The translations under genes and the position numbers were made by a program. 64,000 nt of DNA from Nitrospirales bacterium. Lineage in GTDB: Bacteria; Nitrospirota; Nitrospiria; Nitrospirales; UBA8639. Shown here piece by piece: positions 32,489-41,414 of this stretch. Under the pieces are notes generated by a model. It worked only from the letters and a program-made list of their open reading frames with translations, had not been told where the DNA came from and ran no database searches. Numbering within the stretch: the stretch's first letter is position 1; each line of letters begins with the position of its first letter. Where the stretch lies: positions 58,357-122,356 of the forward strand of contig JAAXIB010000058.1 of NCBI GenBank assembly GCA_012270585.1. The letters are read 5' to 3'.

Positions 32489-35212
32489 TCACGTTGCGTC
32501 GTCATATTGCAAAAATCGATCGACCCGTTCTTGTAACCTCGCTTGAATGAATTCATGCGTCTTGGCGTCTTCCACTTTGTTGCCGTTTCGTTCCGTGACG
32601 TGAAACACGTCCACGACCTGATCCAAGCGCGTCCCGATCTTGGCCGAATGCACCGAGAGCCCAAGGTCATACAAGGTTTTGGCGATCTCATGCAGCAGGC
32701 CCTGTTTGTCATCGGCAAACACGTCGATAACGGTAAAGTGGTCGGACGTCTCATTATCAATTTTGACTTCGGTGCGATGCCGGCGAATCGGCATGTGACT
32801 GCGAAATGACATGCGTTGATTCTGTTCCATAAACGCTTCGATCGAGAGTTCTCCCTTCAACACGCTGACAATCGCCTTCCCCACTTTTTCCAACCGCGCC
32901 GGCGTGGGCTCACCGCTGAAATCGGGATCCTTGACCCAAAACCTATCCACCACAATGCCATCGGCTCTTGTCACGATCTGAGCATCAAGCACACGCAGGC
33001 CCCTTGCGGCCAACACGCCCGTCATCTTCATAAACATTCCGGACGCTACGGAATCAAAGGCAATGAGCGAATACTCACAGACCTTGAGTTCCCGATTGTA
33101 AGTGGATTCGACCCTGGGATGTTCCGGGGTCAAGGACCGGATGGCGGAAAGGTGGGCGATGATTCGATCCTTGGCCGTGCCGGCAAGATAGCGCACTGGA
33201 AAAGCTTCCAATTGACCCTTCACCCATTCACGGTTCGGAAGAGCTTGGCCTTCGACGGCTTGTCCTCCCGCTCCAACGCAGGAAACCTGCGTTTTCCAGA
33301 TCGCCAGAACCGCGTCGGTGACGCGTTCGACGTCCAGAGCGTATTCCATCCGTTCGCTTTGCCCGGAGACTTCAGGAAGCGCCAGAAGATATAATTCGAT
33401 CAGCAACGCTTCTTTCCATCTGGTCAACATGTCCGGTCCCACCGCCGCAATGTCCGCGGCAGTCAGAAGCAAGAGGTGCTTCAATCGTTCGGGACTGCCC
33501 ACGGCCCGGCAAAACGTCAGCCGCACTTTTTCATCATGGGGGTCCCGTCGAAAGGCCGTATTCGCCATCAGCAGGTGTTCATGGACCAGAAACTCCAGGG
33601 TCCGCGATTCCTGGGCGTCGAGTCCCAATCTGACGGACATGTCCTGGGCAATCTTCTTGCCGACTTCACTGTGGTCTTCAGGGAGGCCTTTCCCCACGTC
33701 ATGAAGAAGCACGGCCAAGTGCAGGAGATCCTTCTCTCGAATCTCCTGGTACACCTTTCCCAACGTGCCGGACTGTTTCCCCAGATACTCGACTTTCTTC
33801 ACGGCCAGCAGGCTGTGCTCGTCAACCGTATACTTGTGGTATTGGTTAAATTGCATAAGACCCCGGACACGACCAAAGGCAGGAACCAGTTTTTCCAAAA
33901 CCCGGGCCTGATGCATCAACGTCAAGGTGTCGGCAACCGCCTCAGGGCCCGATAACAATTCTCGAAACCGCCGGCTGACGGCCGGGGAAGCGAACAGATG
34001 GTCGGGTATGCTTTCCATGTGGCGGTGAATCTCTTCCAGCACCAGGCCATCGATCGTCAACCCCTGTTTTTGGGCAACCCGAAAGAGACTCAAGAGATGC
34101 TGCGGATCATCAAGGACCTGCATGAGTTTTTCATCATGAATGGACAGCCTCCCATCAACCGTCCGAAAAAACCCGTCGATCAAAGGAGACGGCCACAGTC
34201 TTTTGAGGCGAGTCCATAGAGAGACGGAGCCTGCGCGCTCCACGAATCGCATCGCACGATGATGAATGCCCGTGGTCAGACGATAATAGTGCTGCATGAA
34301 CTGTTCGACTCCCAGCATGTGCGGTTCATCCCGATAACCGAACTCTTGAGCCATGCGCACTTGCTCATCGAACGATAATATTTCCTGGGCGCGACCCGCA
34401 CCCAAATGGAGCAAGGCGCGCACCTTGAACAGGAACTCTCTGGCTTCGCGTAACGCCACGTAATCCTGGTATGCCAATACTCCACGATCGACCAACTCCC
34501 GCAACGTGGAAGCCTGATACCGGACCATACCGATCCATTGGAGTAAATGGACGTCTCTCAACCCGCCTTTGGTTCTCTTGATATTCGGTTCCAGGAGAAA
34601 CACCGTTTCGCCGAATTTGGCATAATCCTGACTCCGCTCCTCGAGCTTTTCGCGGATAAAACTCCCCACTCTCCTCGCAAGCACGCGCTTGGCGAACCGT
34701 CGCTTAAATTCTTGAAAAACCGATGGATTTCCGACTAAAAACCGCGACTCCATCAGCGCGGTCTTGGCCGATAAATCTTCCTCTGCAACGACCATACAAT
34801 CGTGAATCGACCGGACACTATGCCCAACCTGAAAACCCAAATCCCACAAATGGTGAAACACCTCTTTGGAGAGATTCTGAACGCCCCTTCCACCGCCGGC
34901 GCGATAGAGCAGCATGACGTCGATGTCGGAATAGGGCGCAAGTTCACGTCGACCGTATCCCCCGACCGCCGCAAGGCAACAGTGCTGCGTGCCAGAAGGC
35001 GCATTGCCGCCCCGTTGCCTGACCACGTTTCGATATCGACCGGTCAGGACCGTATCGACGAGGGCGGTAAAATCCGACACGACTTCCGTTCCGGATGCTC
35101 CCTCCTGTAATCGCCGGAGGATGCCTTCACGGCGCGCCTCAAGGACGGCTTGTGTTGAGGTCACACGCGATTGAGACGATTCCCCTGATTGTTCCATACG
35201 TTCCTGATTCAC
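32489..35212 (-). CDS. glnD: [Protein-PII] uridylyltransferase/uridylyl-removing enzyme
   Basis: 907 residues, the usual length. Order: nucleotidyltransferase with VGGYGRRELAPYSDIDVM near residues 82-100, a central helical region, an HD domain (AVLLHDVGKGLPEDH) for uridylyl removal, and two C-terminal ACT domains (starting near SGMFMKMTGVLAARG and VIDVFADDKQGLLHEIA) that sense glutamine. The enzyme adds UMP to PII under nitrogen limitation and removes it when glutamine is high. GTG 35212 has GAGG upstream; ATG 35197 is an alternative. It lies 70 bases after nadE on the same strand, with a perfect 20-base palindrome in the gap. Confidence 0.95.
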   Translation of the reverse strand: MNQERMEQSGESSQSRVTSTQAVLEARREGILRRLQEGASGTEVVSDFTALVDTVLTGRYRNVVRQRGGNAPSGTQHCCLAAVGGYGRRELAPYSDIDVMLLYRAGGGRGVQNLSKEVFHHLWDLGFQVGHSVRSIHDCMVVAEEDLSAKTALMESRFLVGNPSVFQEFKRRFAKRVLARRVGSFIREKLEERSQDYAKFGETVFLLEPNIKRTKGGLRDVHLLQWIGMVRYQASTLRELVDRGVLAYQDYVALREAREFLFKVRALLHLGAGRAQEILSFDEQVRMAQEFGYRDEPHMLGVEQFMQHYYRLTTGIHHRAMRFVERAGSVSLWTRLKRLWPSPLIDGFFRTVDGRLSIHDEKLMQVLDDPQHLLSLFRVAQKQGLTIDGLVLEEIHRHMESIPDHLFASPAVSRRFRELLSGPEAVADTLTLMHQARVLEKLVPAFGRVRGLMQFNQYHKYTVDEHSLLAVKKVEYLGKQSGTLGKVYQEIREKDLLHLAVLLHDVGKGLPEDHSEVGKKIAQDMSVRLGLDAQESRTLEFLVHEHLLMANTAFRRDPHDEKVRLTFCRAVGSPERLKHLLLLTAADIAAVGPDMLTRWKEALLIELYLLALPEVSGQSERMEYALDVERVTDAVLAIWKTQVSCVGAGGQAVEGQALPNREWVKGQLEAFPVRYLAGTAKDRIIAHLSAIRSLTPEHPRVESTYNRELKVCEYSLIAFDSVASGMFMKMTGVLAARGLRVLDAQIVTRADGIVVDRFWVKDPDFSGEPTPARLEKVGKAIVSVLKGELSIEAFMEQNQRMSFRSHMPIRRHRTEVKIDNETSDHFTVIDVFADDKQGLLHEIAKTLYDLGLSVHSAKIGTRLDQVVDVFHVTERNGNKVEDAKTHEFIQARLQERVDRFLQYDDAT

Positions 35213-35240
35213 GGAGATACCTCTATGCCGTTATCAGTAG

Positions 35241-35260
35241 GGAACAACGATCGTTGTTCC
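35241..35260. promoter_or_regulatory. Perfect 20-base palindrome between nadE and glnD
   Basis: The core AACAACGATCGTTGTT is extended to GGAAC...GTTCC. A copy differing at one core base lies at 37198-37213 upstream of nadE. No T-run follows. It could be an operator or an RNA processing or termination hairpin. Confidence 0.55.
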
Positions 35261-35282
35261 GTACCGGCTCGAACATTGTTCG

Positions 35283-37067
35283 TCAACGCTTGACGTATCG
35301 ATTGGTAATGGGCATCCGTCGATCTTTCCCAAGCGCCTTTTGCGTGATTTTGATCCCGATCGGAGATTGGCGACGTTTATATTCACTGCGGTCCACCATG
35401 GCCATCACGCGCTTGACAGTTTGCAGGGGAAAGCCCTTTCCGGCAATTTCCTGAAGGGAACATTCTCTTTCGACGTATGCCGCCAGTATGGGATCAAGGA
35501 CTTCATAGGGCGGCAAGGCGTCCTGATCCGTTTGACCGGGCTTGAGCTCGGCCGAAGGCGCTCGGTCGATGATACGTTGGGGGATCACGGCTGTGCCATG
35601 AGCATCAACGGCTTTGAGGTTCCGATACCTGGCCAAGTCATAGACTAGAGTTTTGGGGACGTCTTTAATCACGGCAAAACCGCCTGCCATGTCTCCGTAC
35701 AAGGTGGCATACCCGACGCTCATTTCGCTCTTATTGCCGGTCGTCAAGACTAAATGGCCGAATTTGTTGGACAGGGCCATCACAATCGTTCCACGAATGC
35801 GAGCCTGGAGATTTTCTTCCGTAACATCGGGAGAGCGTTCTCCGAACGTTGAAGACAAGGCCCGGACGTATTGTTTCCAAAGACGCGTAATCGGAATGGT
35901 CAACAAACGAACGTTCAGCGCCTTCAGCAAGGCGTTGGCGTCAACACGGCTTTCCCGCGAGGTAAACGGTGAAGGCATGAACACCCCCGTCACTTGCTCT
36001 GGGCCGAGGGCATCGGTGGCAATCACTGCCGTCAGGGCCGAATCGATCCCCCCGCTGACGGCGATCAATACGCGTTGGAAACGGTTCTTCCTGACGTAGT
36101 CCCGCACGCCCGTCACCAGGGCCTGATAGATTTCTTCCAGATCGTGAGGCACGGCCGGATTCTTCAACGTCACGGCCTTGTTGGGCTTCCGTCTTGCCAC
36201 CGAAGAAAGTTGCACCCGCTTGACGGGATACCGCTGCCCAGCCGGGTTCCCTCGACCTGCAAGGCGCGTCTCCCGTGGACCGTCGAACGACAGATCGGCC
36301 ACAAGCAGCTCTTCTTCAAACGCCCCCGCACGCGTGATGACCGTTCCGGTTTGATCGACTATCATACTGTTTCCATCGAATACGACTTCGTCCTGCCCCC
36401 CGACCATGTTGGTATAACTGACCATCACGTCATTCTCCCTGGCGCGTTGTCCCAACATCCGTTCCCGCGTCTTTACCTTGCCCACGTGATAAGGTGAGGC
36501 ATTGATGTTCAGGATCAGTCGCGCACCCCCGATGGATACCTGATCACGAGTAGGCCCACCGGTGTACCAGATGTCCTCACAGATATTCACACCAAACCGC
36601 ACGCCGTGGACTTGGCAGACCAACGCTTTTTTGCCGGGCGAAAAATACCGGCTTTCGTCGAACACCCCGTAATTCGGCAGGAACGTTTTTTGGCAGGTGT
36701 CTACGACTTGCCGGTCATGAATCACCGCCGCCGCATTGAACACGTGCCGTGGTCCCGAGGGAACAACCAACGGGATCGAATCCCGTAAACGAATCATTTC
36801 CCCTTCTTCCAGATATCCGACGACCACGGTGAGGGCCCGGCACTGTGTGGTCAACCATTGGAGTGCGTGATTCGTGTCATGGAGAAAACTTCGTCGTAAA
36901 ACCAAGTCTTCCGGAGGATAGCCGGTGATAGCCAATTCCGGAAAGACGACGATCTCCGCTCCCGCCCGACGAGCATGTTTGATCCATTTGCCCATCGCAC
37001 GCACATTCCCATCCACGTCGCCCACGACGGGATTCATTTGAACCATGGCAATTCGGCAAGCGCGCAT
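35283..37067 (-). CDS. nadE: Glutamine-dependent NAD+ synthetase
   Basis: 594 residues from ATG 37067. The N-terminal nitrilase-type glutaminase has its triad visible: Glu44 (VFPELAITGY), Lys127 (QKTFLPNYG) and Cys163 (VNICEDIW). The C-terminal synthetase has the P-loop AVSGGIDSALTAV at about 336-348. It converts nicotinate adenine dinucleotide to NAD+ using ammonia channelled from glutamine. The ORF can be read 18 codons further upstream, but those codons translate a terminator hairpin and U-run, so ATG 37067 is preferred even though no good ribosome site precedes it. See the leader features just upstream. Confidence 0.93.
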   Translation of the reverse strand: MRACRIAMVQMNPVVGDVDGNVRAMGKWIKHARRAGAEIVVFPELAITGYPPEDLVLRRSFLHDTNHALQWLTTQCRALTVVVGYLEEGEMIRLRDSIPLVVPSGPRHVFNAAAVIHDRQVVDTCQKTFLPNYGVFDESRYFSPGKKALVCQVHGVRFGVNICEDIWYTGGPTRDQVSIGGARLILNINASPYHVGKVKTRERMLGQRARENDVMVSYTNMVGGQDEVVFDGNSMIVDQTGTVITRAGAFEEELLVADLSFDGPRETRLAGRGNPAGQRYPVKRVQLSSVARRKPNKAVTLKNPAVPHDLEEIYQALVTGVRDYVRKNRFQRVLIAVSGGIDSALTAVIATDALGPEQVTGVFMPSPFTSRESRVDANALLKALNVRLLTIPITRLWKQYVRALSSTFGERSPDVTEENLQARIRGTIVMALSNKFGHLVLTTGNKSEMSVGYATLYGDMAGGFAVIKDVPKTLVYDLARYRNLKAVDAHGTAVIPQRIIDRAPSAELKPGQTDQDALPPYEVLDPILAAYVERECSLQEIAGKGFPLQTVKRVMAMVDRSEYKRRQSPIGIKITQKALGKDRRMPITNRYVKR

Positions 37068-37107
37068 CGCAAAAAAAAACGTCCTCTTCCCTTCGGGGGA
37101 GGGAGGA
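37068..37107 (-). terminator. Intrinsic terminator in the nadE leader
   Basis: Read on the minus strand, GTCCTC...GGGA AGAGGAC forms a ~10-bp stem with a small bulge and 5-base loop, followed by nine T and, four bases later, the nadE ATG. It either ends the upstream GAF-ANTAR transcript or attenuates nadE; its position inside the leader favours control of read-through. Confidence 0.7.
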
Positions 37108-37154
37108 CGCCTTTGTCCCAACAGCTATCAAACGTACACGAGTCGTCTCTTGAG

Positions 37155-37184
37155 CTTGTACCAACGACTCGGATGGCTTGTCAA
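37155..37184 (-). promoter_or_regulatory. Candidate nadE promoter
   Basis: Minus-strand TTGACA (37184-37179) and TACAAG (37160-37155) with an 18-base spacer. A 7-bp inverted repeat (GAGTCGT / ACGACTC, 37170-37164 and 37146-37140) overlaps the -10 region and early leader. Confidence 0.45.
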
Positions 37185-37197
37185 GGGAATCGGAGTG

Positions 37198-37213
37198 AAC
37201 AACAATCGTTGTT
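37198..37213. promoter_or_regulatory. Palindrome matching the one between nadE and glnD
   Basis: AACAACAATCGTTGTT differs at one base from the core at 35243-35258. It lies directly after the GAF-ANTAR stop codon and upstream of the nadE promoter candidate. Confidence 0.5.
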
Positions 37214-37215
37214 GT

Positions 37216-38484
37216 CTATTTATCCCCACCTTCCAATTCTCCAGCCAGAATAATGGCCTCGGCAATCTCCCGCATGGACTTTCGCATGTTCATGCTTTGA
37301 CGTTGGATCAACTTGAACGCATCGGCTTCTGATAATCTGCGAGAATGCATGAGATAGCCCTTGGCTCGCTCGACCAGTTTCCTGACGGTCAGCGCTTCCT
37401 GCATTTCAAATGATTTTTCCATGAGACGAGTATGCTCAATGGCGACCGCCGCCTGGTTGGCAATGGCCTGCATGATCTTGATTTCCTTGTCGTCAAACGC
37501 ATGTAACGTGGAGGTATAGGTGTTGAGCACGCCAATGACTTTTTCCTTGCTCATCATGGGCACCGACAATAACGAACACAATGACTCCCGTTTGGCTAAA
37601 TCCTGGTAGAAAAACTCTTTTTCCTTCTTCACGTCGGAAACGTAAATTGGCCGTCGTTCCTGGACCGCCCGCCCGCTGATGCTCTGGCCAATCCTGAGCG
37701 GCGGTTTCCGACGATAGGCTTCGCTCAGGCTCTGGGTCGCCGCAATGCGCAACCGCTGGTCTTCTTCAACCAACATGAGCGAACAGATCGTCGAATCCAT
37801 CATCTGAGCCGTCGTCATTACGATCAATTGCAGCATTTCCTCAAGCACGCGATTCGAAGCCACGGTTTCCGAAACCTGGGACAGGGTATCCAGTTGTAAC
37901 GTTTGCCGTCTCATTTCGTCATATAATCGCGCGTTCTCAATGGCACCCCCGACCTGATTCGCGATCGTCGAGAGCAACGCCAGTTCGGCATCCTGATACC
38001 GCCTCGTCCGTTTGTGTTGAACGTTAATGACTCCTATGACGTTGCCTTTGGTTACGATAGGCAACGACACAAACGCCTGATACCGGTCTTCAGGCAGATT
38101 GTGAAAGAATTTGAACCGTGGGTCATCACTCGCGTGACGCGGGATGACCACCAGTACCCTTTCTTGTGCCACCCAACCCGTAATCCCCTCTCCCAACCCC
38201 ACGGAGATACGGCCGATGAGCTTGGGATGAGGATTCTTGGATGATCGCAAGACGAGTTCATCCCGATTCTCGGAGACGAGATACAACAAACAGGAATCGG
38301 CTTTCGTCACTTCGACCACCACTTCGACGATATGTTTGAGAACCGCTTCCAAATCGAGCGTGCTGCTGATCGATTCACTGATACGGTACAGCACTTCCAC
38401 TTCCCGCGTTCTTTCGCGAAGGACGGCCTTGACGTCCTGTTTGGGCCGCTTGAGGGATTTCTTGGCTGGCATCATCTCAAGCAT
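37216..38484 (-). CDS. GAF-GAF-ANTAR regulatory protein (RNA-binding antiterminator type)
   Basis: About 422 residues from ATG 38484. Order: a short coiled region (LRERTREVEVLYRISESI), a GAF domain at ~35-185 (ADSCLLYLVSENRDELVLRSS, GEGITGWVAQ), a second GAF at ~200-350 (STICSLMLVEEDQRLRIAATQSL, GQSISGRAVQERRPIYV), and an ANTAR domain at the C-terminus (LTVRKLVERAKGYLMHSRRLSEADAFKLIQ). ANTAR domains bind paired RNA hairpins and prevent transcription termination, often in nitrogen genes. The upstream frame to 38589 translates a palindromic repeat, so it is excluded. It sits between aroB and nadE on the same strand. The signal sensed by the GAF domains is unknown. Confidence 0.85.
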   Translation of the reverse strand: MLEMMPAKKSLKRPKQDVKAVLRERTREVEVLYRISESISSTLDLEAVLKHIVEVVVEVTKADSCLLYLVSENRDELVLRSSKNPHPKLIGRISVGLGEGITGWVAQERVLVVIPRHASDDPRFKFFHNLPEDRYQAFVSLPIVTKGNVIGVINVQHKRTRRYQDAELALLSTIANQVGGAIENARLYDEMRRQTLQLDTLSQVSETVASNRVLEEMLQLIVMTTAQMMDSTICSLMLVEEDQRLRIAATQSLSEAYRRKPPLRIGQSISGRAVQERRPIYVSDVKKEKEFFYQDLAKRESLCSLLSVPMMSKEKVIGVLNTYTSTLHAFDDKEIKIMQAIANQAAVAIEHTRLMEKSFEMQEALTVRKLVERAKGYLMHSRRLSEADAFKLIQRQSMNMRKSMREIAEAIILAGELEGGDK

Positions 38485-38498
38485 CCCATGGAGGTCTC

Positions 38499-38560
38499 CC
38501 TCTCCCCATACGGGAGAGAGCTTGCCTCGGACTCGATCCGGGGGCTGGGGTGAGGGGGGA
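38499..38560. repeat. Family B palindrome with internal hairpin
   Basis: TCTCCCCATACGGGAGAGA followed by CGGACTCGATCCGGGGGCTGGGGTGAGG. It lies between aroB and the GAF-ANTAR gene. Confidence 0.65.
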
Positions 38561-38572
38561 CCGACCGAATGG

Positions 38573-39664
38573 TCAACTGAATTGCGCAAACCACCGTCTC
38601 ACCGTGCGCGGTTCCAGCGGCATAACCTGGACGTTTCCTATCGACCGGGGAAGCACGCAATGGACGGTTCCACGCGCCACTTTCTTATCATGACGTACGG
38701 CCCCCCAGAACCTCGAAAAACTATGGGCCGGCATCTGCACGGGAAGACCCGTCCGCTGTATCAACGCACGCTGCCTGTCCACGACGTCTTGCGAGCACAA
38801 CTCCAAATAATTGGCAAGAAGGGCTTCATACACCATACCGATTCCCACGGCCTCACCATGGATATAATGTCGGTATCGGCTTAAGGCTTCCAACGCGTGA
38901 CCGATGGTATGTCCATAGTTCAAAATCCGACGCAGACCCGATTCCCGTTCATCTTTCGCCACTACGCGCGCCTTGATCTCACAACAACGCGTGACGACCG
39001 TTTGGACGTCCTTCTCCTTCATGTCGAGAATATGTTCCATCCGGTCCTCTAAAAACGCGAAAAATTTTTTGTCGGCAATGACCCCATATTTAATCACTTC
39101 GGCCAACCCAGCCAGCCATTCCCGCTTGGGGAGGGTCTGCAACGTATTCGTATCGGACACCACGAGGGACGGCTGATAAAACGCGCCGATCAGATTCTTT
39201 CCCAAGGGATGATTGACCCCAGTTTTCCCACCCACGCTGGAATCCACTTGGGCCACAAGCGTGGTGGATGCTTGAACAAAGGGAATGCCCCGAAGGTACA
39301 TTGACGCGGCAAAGCCGGTGATGTCTCCAATCACCCCTCCACCCAACGCCACGAGCGCGGACCGGCGTTCGAATCGCTGCTTGATCAATTCATCGACGAT
39401 GTATGAGACCCACCGAAGCGTTTTGGTTCGCTCGCCGTCCGGAATGCTTATGACGTGACAGGTGAACCCGGCTTTGACGATCGCCTTCTTGAGCGATGCC
39501 CCATAGAGACGCGCCAACGCCGGATTGGTCACGACTCCGACTTTCCCGGACAGTCCCAATGATTGTAAATACTGCCCCATCCGGTGAAGGCCGCCGGGAC
39601 CGATCACGATATCGTAGCTTCGCTTGCCGAGACCGACTTTCACGGTTTGGTTAAAGGGGGTCAT
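38573..39664 (-). CDS. aroB: 3-dehydroquinate synthase
   Basis: 363 residues from ATG 39664 (alternative ATG 39700), a normal length. Family motifs are RSYDIVIGPGG, IPDGERTKT, the NAD-binding LVALGGGVIGDITGFAASMY, STTLVAQVDSSVGGKTGVNHP, LAEVIKYGVI and the zinc ligands in NYGHTIGHALE and HGEAVGIGM. It converts DAHP to 3-dehydroquinate, the second step of the shikimate pathway, in the cytoplasm. It follows aroC by 72 bases on the same strand. Confidence 0.95.
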   Translation of the reverse strand: MTPFNQTVKVGLGKRSYDIVIGPGGLHRMGQYLQSLGLSGKVGVVTNPALARLYGASLKKAIVKAGFTCHVISIPDGERTKTLRWVSYIVDELIKQRFERRSALVALGGGVIGDITGFAASMYLRGIPFVQASTTLVAQVDSSVGGKTGVNHPLGKNLIGAFYQPSLVVSDTNTLQTLPKREWLAGLAEVIKYGVIADKKFFAFLEDRMEHILDMKEKDVQTVVTRCCEIKARVVAKDERESGLRRILNYGHTIGHALEALSRYRHYIHGEAVGIGMVYEALLANYLELCSQDVVDRQRALIQRTGLPVQMPAHSFSRFWGAVRHDKKVARGTVHCVLPRSIGNVQVMPLEPRTVRRWFAQFS

Positions 39665-39736
39665 GAGCAGCCCCGCACGCGGCTTATCCAGTTGAGCCAT
39701 GACATCGATTCACGTTGGTTGAGAAGGCAAAACCAC

Positions 39737-40897
39737 TCAGAAATTTTTCACGTAGTCCTGGTAGGCGTCGAAATTTCGCTTCATTTCATCCAAACTATCG
39801 CCGCCGAACTTTTCCAACATGGCATTGGCCATTTCATAGGCAATGACGGCTTCCCCTACCACGCCGGCGGCAGGAACCGTACAGATATCGGAACGTTCCA
39901 CCGTGGCTTCAAATGGTTTTTTCGTCAGAATATCCACGCTGTTCTTCGGTTGATACAGAGTGGCAATCGGTTTCATGGCAACCCGTACGACAACGGGTTG
40001 TCCGTTCGTGATGCCGCCTTCCAACCCACCGGCATGGTTGGTCATTCGTGCAAAACCCGGCTTGGTTTCACTGGGGTAAATGTCGTCGTGCACTTCGGAC
40101 CCAAAGCGACAAGCCGACTCGAACCCCATGCCGATTTCCACGCCTTTCATGGCTTGGATACTCATGGCCGCCATGGCCAACCGTGCGCTCAAACGCCGGT
40201 CCCACTGCGCGTAACTGCCCAACCCTACGGGAGGATTGGTCACCACGACCTCAAAAACCCCGCCCAAGGAGTCGCCGTTACGTTTCGCCGATTGAATCTG
40301 CTCGATCATCTTTTCATTCGCTTCCGGATCCGGACACCGGACCTGAGACCGTTCAGCCTTTTCATAGGCCACCAAGGAATCATCCACCGATGCTATCGAC
40401 ACCGAGCCGATGCGGGTCGTATAACTCACCACCCGCATATCGAATTGCGACAAGAGGGCCTTGGCCACACCGCCAAGAGCCACCCGGATAGCCGTTTCCC
40501 TCGCACTCGCCTTTTCGAGCACGTTGCGAATGTCCCGGTGTCCATATTTGATGGCTCCCACCAGGTCGGCGTGACCGGGTCGCGGACGGGTCACGACGCG
40601 TTCCTCTGACGGGGGACCCGGTTCAGCCGCCATAATCTCCTGCCAATTTTCCCAATCACGATTGCGAACCAACAAGCCCAATGGATTGCCCAACGTTTTC
40701 CCTTTTCGGACGCCACAATAAAATTCAACCTGATCCTTTTCGATTCGCATCCGGCCCCCACGACCATACCCACCCTGTCTTCTCGCCAGATCCTGATTAA
40801 TCTTTTCTGCGGTGAGAGGAAGCCCTGCCGGGACCCCTTCCAACACGGCCATCAACCCCTTTCCATGGGATTCACCGGCATTTAAATATCGCAACAT
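39737..40897 (-). CDS. aroC: Chorismate synthase
   Basis: 386 residues. The N-terminus MLRYLNAGESHGKGLMAVLEG, RPGHADLVGAIKYGHRDIRNVLEKASARETA and the C-terminal AAGVVGEAVIAYEMA are the three chorismate synthase signatures. The enzyme makes chorismate from EPSP with reduced FMN, the last shikimate step. It starts 25 bases after pilP ends. The usual aro neighbour of pilMNOPQ operons is aroK, so aroC here is a rearranged version of that linkage. Confidence 0.96.
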   Translation of the reverse strand: MLRYLNAGESHGKGLMAVLEGVPAGLPLTAEKINQDLARRQGGYGRGGRMRIEKDQVEFYCGVRKGKTLGNPLGLLVRNRDWENWQEIMAAEPGPPSEERVVTRPRPGHADLVGAIKYGHRDIRNVLEKASARETAIRVALGGVAKALLSQFDMRVVSYTTRIGSVSIASVDDSLVAYEKAERSQVRCPDPEANEKMIEQIQSAKRNGDSLGGVFEVVVTNPPVGLGSYAQWDRRLSARLAMAAMSIQAMKGVEIGMGFESACRFGSEVHDDIYPSETKPGFARMTNHAGGLEGGITNGQPVVVRVAMKPIATLYQPKNSVDILTKKPFEATVERSDICTVPAAGVVGEAVIAYEMANAMLEKFGGDSLDEMKRNFDAYQDYVKNF

Positions 40898-40922
40898 CTT
40901 GCACCTTCATCCATCAGGGCCA

Positions 40923-41402
40923 TCAGGAATCCTCGCCGGAACGTGATTCCCGTAAGTCCCGTTCATCGTACAACCAATACGTCCTCTCCGGTTGAGGCCC
41001 TGCCTTTTTCCCCAGTGCCGAAAGAGTCACTCCTTGATCCGTGATGCGTTTCACGATTCGGGAATAGGCGGACATGACTTGTCCCGGCATGACAATGAAT
41101 CGCTCTCCGTCCTCAAATTCCAACATAGCCCAACGGCCTTGAGCAGATGACATTATTCCAACGACCTTCACGGTTTGACGGCTCACGTCTTGCCCCTGCA
41201 AGGAAGAACCGGCGGGGTTCCGGACAACCGATTTCGGCACGAAAGGATCACGATAGTGATCCGAACGATACCGGAATACGCGAGATAGCTCTTGCGCGTT
41301 CGTCACTTTCTGATCACCAGGCCCTGCATGAACTTGAGTCCCGGCAAACGAGAACATGCTCCCACCCAAGAAGAACATAAGCACTGATAGGGCATGAGTC
41401 AT
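40923..41402 (-). CDS. pilP: Type IV pilus assembly protein PilP
   Basis: 159 residues with an N-terminal hydrophobic signal-like segment (LSVLMFFLGGSMFSFAG). The middle YRSDHYRDPFVP matches the RDPF motif at the start of PilP, and the C-terminal beta domain contains TVKVVGIM, WAMLEFEDGERFIVMPGQVM and the end LSALG. No clear lipobox Cys is seen, unlike many PilP lipoproteins. PilP links the PilNO inner-membrane complex to the PilQ secretin. It is the last gene of the pil set; no pilQ follows in the window. Confidence 0.8.
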   Translation of the reverse strand: MTHALSVLMFFLGGSMFSFAGTQVHAGPGDQKVTNAQELSRVFRYRSDHYRDPFVPKSVVRNPAGSSLQGQDVSRQTVKVVGIMSSAQGRWAMLEFEDGERFIVMPGQVMSAYSRIVKRITDQGVTLSALGKKAGPQPERTYWLYDERDLRESRSGEDS

Positions 41403-41414
41403 GGGTTTGCGCCT

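Noticed and set aside
38485..38589. N-terminal extension of the GAF-ANTAR protein overlapping aroB
   Set aside because: It encodes a Pro/Arg-rich translation of the palindromic repeat; ATG 38484 has a better context.
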